Source: Chitinophaga sp.
GTDB taxonomy: Bacteria > Bacteroidota > Bacteroidia > Chitinophagales > Chitinophagaceae
Assembly: GCF_019236475.1 (NCBI RefSeq)
Contig: NZ_JAFAIX010000009.1
Coordinates: forward strand, 496,001-560,000
DNA: 64,000 nucleotides
Reading direction: 5' to 3'
Of this stretch, positions 35,562 to 44,790 are shown piece by piece (positions within the stretch are counted from its first letter, which is position 1; each line of letters begins with the position of its first letter). The translations under genes were made by a program, and so were the position numbers. The notes beneath the pieces were generated by a model. The model ran no database searches. It saw only the letters and a list, made by a program, of their open reading frames with translations, and was not told where the DNA came from.

Positions 35562-37976
35562 TCAGTGATCATTAACATCTAATAAAGGTTTGTGTGTTGG
35601 TTCTACCAGCCACTCCGGACGCGGTGTTCCCTTTAGATAATAGTTGAAGAACTGCATCATTCTGGTGCTGAAATCGACCGCAGAGGGGCCGAATAGTCCG
35701 TGGTTGCCATCATTGTATTGGAGTAGCCACCCGGGCTTATGCAGGCGTCTTAAGGCGAGGAAGAAGGAGAGGATATTATTAAAGGGGCAGGTGCCATCGT
35801 TGGTGGTATGCATTAATAGCAGGGGTGTATTCATGTGATTGGCCGCGTAGATAGGGGAGCTATGGATATACTGCTCAGGGATATCCCATGGAGTGGCCTT
35901 CATACGGAATTGTCCGGATTCAAATTCATCTTGTTTGGCCATGCCATTCCATAGGATCGAGTTATATGCCATCATCCAGTCGGCTACACCAGAAGCGGAG
36001 CAGGCAGCGGCGAATTTATCAGAATGAGTCACCAAGTAATTGATCTGGATGGCGCCCCAACTGCAGCCTTGGATACCCATATGTTTGGCATCTACGTATG
36101 GTAGTTTTTCCAGGTATTCCGCGGCACCGATTACCGCATCGTAGGTGCCTTGCATAGGGTTGCCGGGTTGATAGTAGATATCCGGTGTAAATACGAGGTA
36201 ACCTTGGCGGGTATACGTAGGGATATTGATATTACAACCATTGTTCAGCGTTTGGACGGGGAGATAGCTGTTGCATCCATCGGATTTACGTTCATAGATA
36301 TGTACAATGATGGGGTATTTCCGGGAGCTGTCGAAGTCCCATGGCTTGTAGAGGATGCCTTGTCGTTGTTGCCCATCCAGCGAAGTGAAGGGGTGCAAGC
36401 TGGCGGTGTAGTTGCTATCCGGTGGGGTGAAAGTTAATTGTCGGAATGACTTGAAATCCTTTGTGAGGAAGAAGTTGGGTGGTTGGATAGCTGTTTGTCT
36501 CCTTACAATATATACCTCCGCGTCTTTGGCTTTTAGGGGCATGAAATTACTACCATCCGGCACATAGGGGTTGTTCATGATATCGTATTGTACATCACCC
36601 ATGGTGAGTAGTTCGGGATCATGGCCTTGTTCATTTTTAATCCTGAAGAAACCGTTTTGCTTATTCTCCAGTTGGAAGGTGTTTAATATCAATGGGAATT
36701 GGATCACCCGTTGGGGTGATACCCCTTGAAAATCCTGTACATGGAAGAGGACATGGTGCCGAGCGCCGTAGCCATTGGTCAGGTTCACGGGCGCTGATTT
36801 TCCTTCCGGATCTACAGACCAGAGGTCATAGGTATCGTAGACGTATACACGCGTACCTGCGGCGTTCCATCCGGCTACGCCACGGGCGGTGTTATTGATA
36901 TCGTCTCGGTAGATCCCTAGTAGAGAGGTGGGTATCTGCTGACTGATAAGGGTGATCGTTCCGGAGCCGATATGATAGCTGTAGCAGGCATTATCCCTAA
37001 AGAAGACCAGCCACTTTCCATCCGGGGAAATGCCCCTTTTAGCGATAGCCCCTGCCGCGATAGCCGGATCATCAATGACTTGCTTTTTCCCGGTTGTAAG
37101 GGCTGTAATCGTGAATTTTAGGCCATCATTATCCTTTTTCCAAGATAGCAAGGTGTCTCGCATGGTTCTCAGGATAAAGGAATTGCCTTCTCCCAGGTCG
37201 GTTTCGGTGCCTGTGTACAAATTAATCACCCCAGTGTTGGAGATATTATTCAGGTAGCTGGGTACCGTTTGCGGATTAGCGTAGGACCAGATTTGAGGGT
37301 TAGTGGTGCTGTTTGTGGTACTGGATTTTCGGGTGTAAATGGCATAGCCAGGTTGTTCTAAATACTGTACCACGGCTTTATCCGTCCAATCGTGGCATAC
37401 CAACTTCGCAGTAGCAATACCGGGTGCATATGCCCAGAGGTCGTTGTTGACGGTGAAGGTCAGTTGCTGCTGCTTTTTATCGATTATAATATTTTTCGGG
37501 GTTTCGCCTTTCCAGATTTGTAGGTTTTTATTATCTTGTAGCCGTAAGGAATTATCCTGTTGAAGTATTAAGATATTTTTACCTCCCGGAAAATCGAGGC
37601 CCTGGCCAGACTGGATCTCATATTCAGTGCCAGTTTGCAAGTTAACAATCGAATGTGTGTTATCATTTTTAATTACTAATAACTCGGCGGATCCCCCCGC
37701 TTTGAAGCCTCGTATGCCTGTAAGATAGGTTGCTTTCTCTTTGTTTAAATCTATGATGGTGAGGGTATCACTGGTGGTGCTTACCAGGAAATCTTGTACA
37801 AATAGTGGAAAGCTAGTGGAGCGGAAAGTGAGGTTCCAGGGGGTGAGGAGGTGGTGAATGGAGTAGGTGTTTTGCGTGGTTTGGAGGAGGAGGTGGTGGC
37901 CAGAGGGGGAGAGGTTTTGTGGATGGGTGTAGTTGTAGGTGAATAGGAGTCCGAGGAGGAGAAGGAGTTGGCGCAT
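35562..37976 (-). CDS. Secreted S9 family peptidase (prolyl-oligopeptidase type), copy A
   Basis: 804 residues with leader MRQLLLLLGLLFTYNYTHPQ. The N-terminal two thirds form a beta-propeller (NDLWAYAPGIATAKLVCHD, SPDGKWLVFFRDNACYSYHI); the C-terminal alpha/beta-hydrolase has the triad Ser639 in GIQGCSWGAIQINYL, Asp727 in MHTTNDGTCPFNN and His759 in YNDGNHGLFG. A Cys precedes the nucleophile where family members often have Trp or Tyr. It should cut short peptides, often after Pro, in the periplasm. It is the last gene of a minus-strand row behind two small peptide genes (38258 and 38652) and is a paralogue of the peptidase at 51656. Confidence 0.9.
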   Translation of the reverse strand: MRQLLLLLGLLFTYNYTHPQNLSPSGHHLLLQTTQNTYSIHHLLTPWNLTFRSTSFPLFVQDFLVSTTSDTLTIIDLNKEKATYLTGIRGFKAGGSAELLVIKNDNTHSIVNLQTGTEYEIQSGQGLDFPGGKNILILQQDNSLRLQDNKNLQIWKGETPKNIIIDKKQQQLTFTVNNDLWAYAPGIATAKLVCHDWTDKAVVQYLEQPGYAIYTRKSSTTNSTTNPQIWSYANPQTVPSYLNNISNTGVINLYTGTETDLGEGNSFILRTMRDTLLSWKKDNDGLKFTITALTTGKKQVIDDPAIAAGAIAKRGISPDGKWLVFFRDNACYSYHIGSGTITLISQQIPTSLLGIYRDDINNTARGVAGWNAAGTRVYVYDTYDLWSVDPEGKSAPVNLTNGYGARHHVLFHVQDFQGVSPQRVIQFPLILNTFQLENKQNGFFRIKNEQGHDPELLTMGDVQYDIMNNPYVPDGSNFMPLKAKDAEVYIVRRQTAIQPPNFFLTKDFKSFRQLTFTPPDSNYTASLHPFTSLDGQQRQGILYKPWDFDSSRKYPIIVHIYERKSDGCNSYLPVQTLNNGCNINIPTYTRQGYLVFTPDIYYQPGNPMQGTYDAVIGAAEYLEKLPYVDAKHMGIQGCSWGAIQINYLVTHSDKFAAACSASGVADWMMAYNSILWNGMAKQDEFESGQFRMKATPWDIPEQYIHSSPIYAANHMNTPLLLMHTTNDGTCPFNNILSFFLALRRLHKPGWLLQYNDGNHGLFGPSAVDFSTRMMQFFNYYLKGTPRPEWLVEPTHKPLLDVNDH

Positions 37977-38257
37977 GAGGGAGGGCTAATTAGTTGCGAT
38001 ATTGAGTCATAGAATATAGAAGGGGCTTATTGAATAGCGTTCAGTAGTCTTTATTTATACAAATAGAGGGGCGGCGGGATATCCAATACTCCAAAGACAG
38101 TAAACCATCTGTTACTAAGTAACCGTACTGAATAGGTTTGTTAAAAGTTATAATATGATGCTATTCCCGGGCAAAATTCAAACAAAGCGTACCCTATCTG
38201 TATAAAAATTTCTAATCAGTTCCCAAAAAATGAGCAACTGATAATATGAAAATATTA

Positions 38258-38500
38258 CTAGGCACAAGTATATACAGTTATAGTGCAGGGACCTTGAGTT
38301 GGAGCTGTTGATAAATTTGTGATAACCCCTTGCTGTCCTGGTTGGGGAGCTGTTGTTAGAGTTAGGATAGTCTGAACTGTACATTTTCCATCAGGTCCCA
38401 TTTTGTAAAAGATATTGGGAAATCTTGCAAATGCAGCGAGACTAACACTTGCAATAGCTACTACAGGGAGGGCTACCATTAAGAATGTGGCTTTTTTCAT
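38258..38500 (-). CDS. Small exported peptide P1 (putative RiPP-like precursor)
   Basis: 80 residues. The leader is MKKATFLMVALPVVAIASVS followed by LAAFA, giving cleavage before RFPNIFYK. The remaining ~55 residues hold two conserved Cys (GKCTV and GPCTITVYT) plus a third (YTCA), and the block LTLTTAPQPGQQ. Ahead of the second Cys lies TAPTQGPC, a T-x2-T-x3-C spacing. It is one of four related peptides in the locus (P1-P4). The shape resembles small Bacteroidota exported peptides such as DUF6520, but I cannot confirm membership. It lies between peptide P2 and the S9 peptidase gene. Substrate of the LanKC-like protein is a hypothesis. Confidence 0.8.
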   Translation of the reverse strand: MKKATFLMVALPVVAIASVSLAAFARFPNIFYKMGPDGKCTVQTILTLTTAPQPGQQGVITNLSTAPTQGPCTITVYTCA

Positions 38501-38651
38501 ATTATTACTTATTTAAGGTTAATTTTTATTTTATGCGGATTCAAGTGTGTTAAAGCGTGTAATATTCATTTAGAAATGCTCTCCATTGAGTATTGTCGGA
38601 AGTTTTAACTTATTTAAATTTTGATAGTATAGGAGATCACCTGCTTTAGTA

Positions 38652-38894
38652 CTAGCCAACCATGTAGACAGTTAATGGACAAGGATAAATAGTTTCAGTC
38701 AGAGTTATCATCGTCACAATTGGTGCTTGCCCAGGTTGAGGCGCTGTCGTTAGTGTCAACATGGTAAGAGCGTTACATCTTCCATCTGAGCCTGGCCTGT
38801 AAAAAGGATGTATTGTTCTTGCAAATTGAGCAAAAGCAGTACTCGCAACTGCAAGGACAGAAATAATTGCAATTAAGATATTGGTTCTTTTAAT
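38652..38894 (-). pseudogene. Small exported peptide P2 without a normal start codon
   Basis: The reading frame encodes an 80-residue peptide of the P1 family: IKRTNILIAIISVLAVASTA as leader, then FAQFARTIHPFYRP, GRCNALTMLTLTTAPQPG and YPCPLTVYMVG. The codon where relatives have ATG is ATT (38892-38894), and no ATG, GTG or TTG lies in frame before the upstream stop. The peptide otherwise has no stop or frameshift and keeps both conserved Cys. It is either a recent pseudogene with a lost start or is translated from ATT at low level. It lies 151 bases upstream of P1 on the same strand. Confidence 0.8.
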
Positions 38895-39349
38895 AATATG
38901 ATTTTTTATGGTAATGTTAATCTTGATTTCACACTACGCCTAACGTGTATCTCTTCAATTTCCATGTAATATTTTCCTTTCAATTAATTGGAAATTTCCA
39001 ACTGGATTAGTTTAAAAGTTATGAGATCGGTTTATGGTCTTCAGTCTGAATATATAAAGTTAAATACTGGTGCTGCAACGACAGTGTCAGTTGGGGGAAA
39101 TTGAATGATATTTCAATAATATAGTCGAAATAGGAGGTTTATGTTATATCAAGGAGACTGAAAATTAAAAGTAGGGAAAGGAGTAAAGGTGGTTTACAAG
39201 AATATTAATAGAGGAATAGTATATCTACTTTCATACAGAACTTTTAAATGGCTGCTGGTGATCAATCTTAGAATAAAGAAATTAATAGTTTTATGAAGAA
39301 GTCAATTTTAGAGTATATTACTGGCTAGTTTTAGGGTAGCTTGATATGA

Positions 39350-39752
39350 GATATTACCATCTTTACGTGTAGCGCTGAGCCAGATTGTCGCAAGGCATGG
39401 GAAGCCAGCTAATCTTAGAGCGGATAATGGACGTGAATTTATCAGCTATCGCCTGCAGTAATGTTGCACTGAAAATGGAATTACCTAACAGTATATCGAA
39501 TCTGATAGGCCAATGAAAAACGCCTATATCGAACGAAAGATTGGCAGTATGAGGCGAGAATTACTAAATGCCTACATCTTCCATCGACTTTCAGAGGTCT
39601 GGGCCGTTAGCGAACAATGGTGTATAGATTACAATACGGAAAGACCCATAAGGCTCTGGGATATCTATCGCAGTTGGCGTATGCGGATCTGCATAACGAA
39701 GTCTTAACAAATAATTGAATTCTCTAAAAACGGTGGTACTAAATAAAGGGGA
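39350..39752 (+). pseudogene. IS3-family transposase remnant (OrfB 3' part), copy 1
   Basis: Translated pieces read NLRADNGREFISY, TENGI-like, AYIERKIGSMRRELLNAYIF, HRLSEVWAVSEQWCIDYNTE and RP, the C-terminal end of an IS3-type DDE integrase (rve) with the catalytic Asp and Glu region. In-frame stops break it, and the 5' two thirds is absent. The same segment, with matching stops, is present in copy 2 at 43.6-44.6 kb in the same orientation. Both end near GGTGGTACT...GGAGCCTA. Confidence 0.85.
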
Positions 39753-40226
39753 GCCTACAACAACTGAAAAAAACTAATACTTTTCTGTTCATTATCTCGT
39801 TTTATAAGGCCTGTATTTCCTTTGAAAGAATATCTATTCTTATCACTTGAATACTTGTCGATAGATAAAAATATTTTTCTTTTTAGTCTAATTGCCAAAT
39901 AAACTGCATGAACTGGAGCTCCCTTGTTACTATAATGATTTGATGAAGGGTTCACAGTATTTATGCTTTCAATATGAAATTACTTTCCAAATTGATAACA
40001 ATCCACTAAATTAAATATTAGCTACTTGATTTGACAAAATAATACTAGGAGAATCACTTAAAAATCCGAACCTTTCAAAATTATTGTTGATCACTGATCC
40101 GCCTTTATCTCTCTTGATTCTGTATTTTTAGTATCATTAAGGGAAAAATTATATCATAACTGCAGGCTCTAATAATACTTACTATCAAATGTTGGTGAAA
40201 AGTTCGTTCTTCATATTGATTTAAAT
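39753..40226. other. AT-rich gap after the IS remnant
   Basis: About 470 bases of AT-rich sequence without a credible gene or strong hairpin; the small open frame at 39755-39955 on the minus strand shows no family features. Confidence 0.5.
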
Positions 40227-41012
40227 TTATTCAATCCAAAAATTACCAGTAGAAAATGTTTTCGCTGCACCACCAATGAGTACGCGCTCCTGGTGATTTA
40301 AACAATGCAAAAAGCCTTTTCGATCCGACAACTGTGCTGCCTTTAACTCGGTTTTGCCCAATCGTTCCGCCCAGTAGGGTATCAATGAGCAATGTGCAGA
40401 TCCGGTTACTGGATCCTCAAATATAGAAGCCTGAGCAACAAAATAACGGGATACAAAATCGAAATCTATTCCGGGACTAGTAATGACCACCCCACCTGGA
40501 TCAAGATTTAATTCATCAAAATATTTTCTGTCAATTTTAATATTTTCAATTTGTGCTTGGTTCTCATATACCAAAACATAATCACGGGCTTTCAATACCT
40601 GCACAGGTTGTACGCTCAATGATTTTTTTATATTGATAGGAAGTTTAGCAAGCTCAGGCTTTCTGGATGGGAAGTCTAAATAGAATTTTCCTTCAGCAAA
40701 AGTAACAGTAAGGGGGCCGCTCAATGTATTAAATTTAATAGGTTGTGGACGATTAAAGAAAGTTTTAAGAACGTGTGCTGTTGCAAGGGTTGCGTGACCA
40801 CATAAGTCGATTTCGAATTCTGGTGTAAACCATCTCAATTCAATATCCTCTTCTCTCTGAATAAAAAAGGCCGTTTCAGGTACTCCCTGTTCGGCGGCAA
40901 TTTTTCTAAGTACGTCATCAGGTAGCCAACTGTTCAATGGTACAACACATGCTGGGTTACCGCCAAACACAGCATGTGTAAAAGCGTCAATCTGGTAAAA
41001 AGTGAATTTCAT
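40227..41012 (-). CDS. PhzF-family isomerase/epimerase-like protein
   Basis: 261 residues from the ATG at 41012 (the upstream alternative start adds nine unlikely residues). The opening MKFTFYQIDAFTHAVFGGNP, then AAEQGVPETAFFIQRE, ELRWFTPEFEIDLCGHATLA and EDPVTGSAHCSLIPYWAERL are the hallmark blocks of the PhzF fold; the catalytic Glu lies in PETAFF. These enzymes isomerise small carboxylates; in phenazine pathways the substrate is trans-2,3-dihydro-3-hydroxyanthranilate, but most relatives have unknown substrates. It is downstream of the CDP-alcohol transferase gene and probably co-transcribed with it. Confidence 0.92.
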   Translation of the reverse strand: MKFTFYQIDAFTHAVFGGNPACVVPLNSWLPDDVLRKIAAEQGVPETAFFIQREEDIELRWFTPEFEIDLCGHATLATAHVLKTFFNRPQPIKFNTLSGPLTVTFAEGKFYLDFPSRKPELAKLPINIKKSLSVQPVQVLKARDYVLVYENQAQIENIKIDRKYFDELNLDPGGVVITSPGIDFDFVSRYFVAQASIFEDPVTGSAHCSLIPYWAERLGKTELKAAQLSDRKGFLHCLNHQERVLIGGAAKTFSTGNFWIE

Positions 41013-41071
41013 AACGTAAATTATATTTTGGATATCCAAAAATAGTGGAAACTATGATATGACAAAATTAA

Positions 41072-42316
41072 TCATTGTTTGTGCTCAGTTGAAGCAGTAA
41101 AATAGTTTTTGTACACTTTTTTTCTCGCTTTCTGTTCAGTATGAAATTTTGCTAATTCAATAATAATAATTACGATGATAAATGTAGTCATGGTGAGTGT
41201 TAATAATTGTAATGCAAGGTAAAGTCTATTCGAAGCTAGTCCAATAATGAAAATATTAGGATTAATGGGATACAGATACCACAATATTTTCGTAGCTCTT
41301 TCTTCACTATATCTAACAATATATTCAGCATATAATTGATTGAATGTTGCATTAGCAACAACACATGCTAATCCCCACCAAGCAATGTTTATACTTGGTT
41401 CTGCCTGAGTGCAACAAATTACAACCGAAACTATAAAAATCGGTTGCACAAGCCAATGACCAAGCCTGTCGATATACTCACCAAATGTAGATTCCTTCTT
41501 TGTTAATCTCGCTAGCGCACCATCACAACAATCGAGTATGTAGCTGCATAAAATCAGAACAATTGCCAAAATACGTACACCAACAGTTGTTTGAAAGGTC
41601 ACAACACCTGCTGCTAAAAATGAACATATAATCCAGATCAGGGTTAGAATATTAGGACTAATCCCAGCTTTATATAAAAACTGGATCACTGGAGAGATAA
41701 GCATTCCGAAAATACTGTAAATTCCCATTCTTTGTTTAAACGTTTTACTAATAAGATCTATGTGCTTAGTTTCAAAATTGGCTTGCTCAAGCAAGGGTGC
41801 TGGTGGATTTTCAGAACTGCGGTTAAACCTAATTTTGGAAATCGGAATAGCATCTAAAACTAAATATTGCCCAGTCCACCTGTTTTCTAAGTGCATCCAT
41901 TTTTTATGATTAAGCTTACCTTTTGAGCTAAAGTAAATAATCCCGGTTTTATTTAGATTCAGAATAATAATTAATTCTAATGGATTAATGAGCATGCCAA
42001 GTGTCGAACAGTGTGATTCTAAGATTGTTTCCTTATTAAACTTAGCTATTTCATTTGGTATTCCCCAATCTTTAAACGCAGCGGAGACACTATTGAGGGT
42101 AACAAAATCTCCCTGTAAGCGAATTGAGTAGCAGATTTGGCTAATCAATTGCTGATTCTGTAGGTTCATTCCTATTAGTGACAGATAGGTATCAATAAAA
42201 AGATTTAGCTGAGTTTCGTCAATTTTGTTATTACTGTATTCAGCTATTTTTGTTAAGATTTGATACCTAATATCATGTGTACTTATTGAATCGGTGGAAA
42301 AGTCTTTTTTGTCCAT
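41072..42316 (-). CDS. CDP-alcohol phosphatidyltransferase with unusual N-terminal domain
   Basis: 414 residues. The C-terminal half (from about residue 195) is a polytopic CDP-alcohol phosphatidyltransferase: the motif runs DCCDGALARLTKK, then GEYIDRLGHW, starting at Asp262; where the motif normally ends in a final Asp, His is found. The N-terminal half is soluble, with LQGDFVTLNSVSAAFKDWGI and LINPLELIIILNLNKTG followed by WTGQYLVLDAIP. That order (LxxLxxAAxxxGI, L-P-hydrophobic strand, W-x-G-x-x-x-x-L) recalls a C39 peptidase-like domain lacking the catalytic Cys; this is tentative. Lipid or small-molecule coupling is the likely role. Confidence 0.75.
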   Translation of the reverse strand: MDKKDFSTDSISTHDIRYQILTKIAEYSNNKIDETQLNLFIDTYLSLIGMNLQNQQLISQICYSIRLQGDFVTLNSVSAAFKDWGIPNEIAKFNKETILESHCSTLGMLINPLELIIILNLNKTGIIYFSSKGKLNHKKWMHLENRWTGQYLVLDAIPISKIRFNRSSENPPAPLLEQANFETKHIDLISKTFKQRMGIYSIFGMLISPVIQFLYKAGISPNILTLIWIICSFLAAGVVTFQTTVGVRILAIVLILCSYILDCCDGALARLTKKESTFGEYIDRLGHWLVQPIFIVSVVICCTQAEPSINIAWWGLACVVANATFNQLYAEYIVRYSEERATKILWYLYPINPNIFIIGLASNRLYLALQLLTLTMTTFIIVIIIIELAKFHTEQKARKKVYKNYFTASTEHKQ

Positions 42317-42466
42317 TTTAGTTAATTGAGAGTACAGAAAAATTGATAAGGAGAGCTTGAAGGATGCTATTTAATAATAAATATATATTAATGCACTGTA
42401 TCTATATAACAGTCTTATAAAGTAAATTACTTACCTATGCTTTCATTAACCTCTAAACTCCTAATC

Positions 42467-43303
42467 ATGAAACTATTTAAAGAAATACCCTCTCCTAGTG
42501 AACATATTGAAATAAGCAAAGCAAACAACGCTAAATGGTTCACCTGGTCAGACGAAATACTAAATAAGGGAAAGATAATTGAAAGTGAAGCGCAGAAATA
42601 TGGCCCTCCGGATGAAATTGCATTCCAGACAATAGATAATGCAAGAACATATTCGGTTGATATAAAAAGAATAAATCCAGTGGCACTCAAACTCATTAAA
42701 GAAATTAGTGAGGCATTCAATAAATTAATGCTAAAAGATGAGCTGTTTTTTTTCGACAAAATTATAAGCGAGTATTTTTCTTCAGAGGCTTTCCGTTTTT
42801 TACTCTCTAGTATCAGGGCTGTTCTGTGTACAAGAAGAAGTGATAATATGGGCTCTTTGTATCCGCCACTTTCTACCGCGAAACCTAATAATACCTTTCC
42901 TATCCATTGCGATTTTTATATTCCAACGCAATTATGGAATATTTTTGATGAAGTTCCAGAAGGCAACCAAGGTACATCCTTATTGCTGCCGGTTGACGTT
43001 TTGTTAAATAAAGTTATCAAGTCGATTCCCAATTTTCCACAAGAAAAAGCAGCCCATGTGAAAAATCTTTTCAAAGATAAAGTTGTAAATAATGACCACG
43101 CCTATTATGATCTCTTTTCTACCTTGCACAATAAAGAAAATTGGTGGGTAAATGATATAAGTAGGGAGATAGATAAATATGTTATCACACTGAAATTAAA
43201 TAGAGGCCAAGGCTATATGGTTAATGATAGAAAGTGGTTACATGGGCGTGGGTATACAGCTGATGAGGTGACTATAAAAAGACTACACAGGTTACTCTTT
43301 TAG
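42467..43303 (+). CDS. TauD/CAS-like Fe(II)/2-oxoglutarate oxygenase
   Basis: 278 residues from the ATG at 42467; an in-frame ATG at 42437 adds ten residues and cannot be excluded. The iron ligands are HxD in FPIHCDFYIP and the distal His in NDRKWLHGRGYT; the trailing RLHRLLF supplies the Arg expected to bind 2-oxoglutarate. The N-R-x-x-L-H-G-R pattern near the end is typical of the clavaminate synthase/TauD group. The substrate is unknown; beta-hydroxylation of an amino acid or peptide is common in this group. It is divergent from the CDP-alcohol transferase gene, with a 150-base shared upstream region. Confidence 0.75.
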   Translation: MKLFKEIPSPSEHIEISKANNAKWFTWSDEILNKGKIIESEAQKYGPPDEIAFQTIDNARTYSVDIKRINPVALKLIKEISEAFNKLMLKDELFFFDKIISEYFSSEAFRFLLSSIRAVLCTRRSDNMGSLYPPLSTAKPNNTFPIHCDFYIPTQLWNIFDEVPEGNQGTSLLLPVDVLLNKVIKSIPNFPQEKAAHVKNLFKDKVVNNDHAYYDLFSTLHNKENWWVNDISREIDKYVITLKLNRGQGYMVNDRKWLHGRGYTADEVTIKRLHRLLF

Positions 43304-43332
43304 AGTCTATAAACGAAAAAATAGTCCCCCAA

Positions 43333-43539
43333 ATGAATACCATTAGCTACAAGATTTCATCGAGTCCTCCAAAAATCTCAATACAGATCGAGAATTCTGT
43401 AAGCAAATTAATAAAAAACTCGCCACTCCAAAGTTTAACAATTTTAGACTCGCCAACCAGCTTGCGAGCAAGGGCTTTCAGTAAAAGACTTCACGTCCGA
43501 AACGATAAAATAATTTTGAAAAACTATTTGGAAACTTAA
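43333..43539 (+). CDS. Doubtful small ORF after the oxygenase
   Basis: 68 residues (starting MNTISYKISSSPPKISIQIE), 29 bases after the oxygenase stop and directly before the IS3 remnant. No signal, membrane segment or known motif is seen. It could be the truncated beginning of a gene cut by the IS insertion, or a chance frame. Confidence 0.25.
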   Translation: MNTISYKISSSPPKISIQIENSVSKLIKNSPLQSLTILDSPTSLRARAFSKRLHVRNDKIILKNYLET

Positions 43540-43599
43540 ATAAATTATTCAAAAATAAATGCTTGTCTGACAGTCCATCTTGTCGGCTTTCCCAAATTT

Positions 43600-44646
43600 C
43601 GGCCATCGGATTTAAAGATAAACTGTAAGGCAAAATATGGAGGTATGGAAGTAAGTAATGTAGGGAAAATACGCGACCTGTAGAAGGAAAATGTTAAGTT
43701 TAAGAAGATGTTCGCCGAAATGAGCCTGGAGAACCGGGCCTTGAAGAATCTGATAGAAAAAAGCTCTGACACCGCAGGAAAAAGGGAAGCTGTTGTTTAT
43801 TTAACAACTGAAAAACAGCTAAGAAACTGCAAAACGTTCAAGCCTGATAGGTATCTCCCTCACTACTTGTCTGTATAATTCAAAATCTAAAGATGATAGA
43901 GAATTACAAGATGCTTTATCTCAATTAACGGGTAAGCATGCTGCCATAGCCTTTTGGCAATACTGTTACAGGTTGTGGAATAAAGGCTTTAAATAGAACC
44001 ATAAAATGATCTTTCGGGTGTATACAGCCATGAAGCTGAATATTCGTAGAAGAGGTAAGAAACAACTGTCTGAACAGGTTAAATAGCCGCTAGTCGTTCC
44101 GACAGCACCTAATCAGGCCTGGAGTGTTGATTTTATGAGTGATAGCCTGGCTGATGGCAGGCAATTCCGGTTATTGAATATAATTGATGACTTTAATCGT
44201 GAATCACTGGTGATAGAGGTAGGTACGTCATTACCATCTTTATGTATAATCAGAGCGTGCTGAGCCAGATTGTCGCAAGGTGTGGGAAGCCGGCTAATCT
44301 TAGAGCGGATAATGGACGTGAATTTATCAGCTATCCCCTGCAGTAATGTTGCACTGAAAATGGAATTACCTTACAGTATATCGAATCTGATAGGCCAATG
44401 CAAAATGCCTATATCGAACGAAAGATTGGTAGTATGAGGTGAGAATTACTAAATGCCTTCATCTTCCATCGACTTTCAGAGGTGAGGGCCATTAGCGAAC
44501 AATGGTGTATAGATTACAATACGGAAAGACCCATAAGGCTCTGGGATATCTATCGCCGTTGGCGTATGCGGATCTGCATAACGAAGTCTTAACAAATAAT
44601 TGAATCCTCTAAAAGCGGTGGTACTACTAATTAAAGGGAGCCTATA
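43600..44646 (+). pseudogene. IS3-family insertion sequence remnant (OrfA and OrfB), copy 2
   Basis: OrfA 3' end: AKYGGMEVSNVGKIRDL, a stop, then FAEMSLENRALKNLIEK. Orf[59 protein letters not shown], then ADNGREFISY and AYIERKIGSMR. Multiple in-frame stops and frame changes show it is long dead. It contains the complete stretch seen in copy 1, in the same direction. No clean terminal inverted repeats were made out. Confidence 0.88.
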
Positions 44647-44790
44647 CTTCCATACTTCCATCTGATTCCATTCGGAAAAATGGTTGGTAATGCCTTGCAA
44701 ATAATGCAAGTGGAATACCTGCAGTTGCAATAGGATTGTTACAAGCCAACTAAATTTATAGAATATCATATTTCTATAATACGATTAGAG

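Noticed and set aside
39513-39707. 64-codon plus-strand frame as a separate gene
   Set aside because: It is an undamaged piece of the broken IS3 OrfB and not a gene of its own.
44476-44769. 97-codon minus-strand frame
   Set aside because: Its greater part is antisense to the IS3 transposase remnant.
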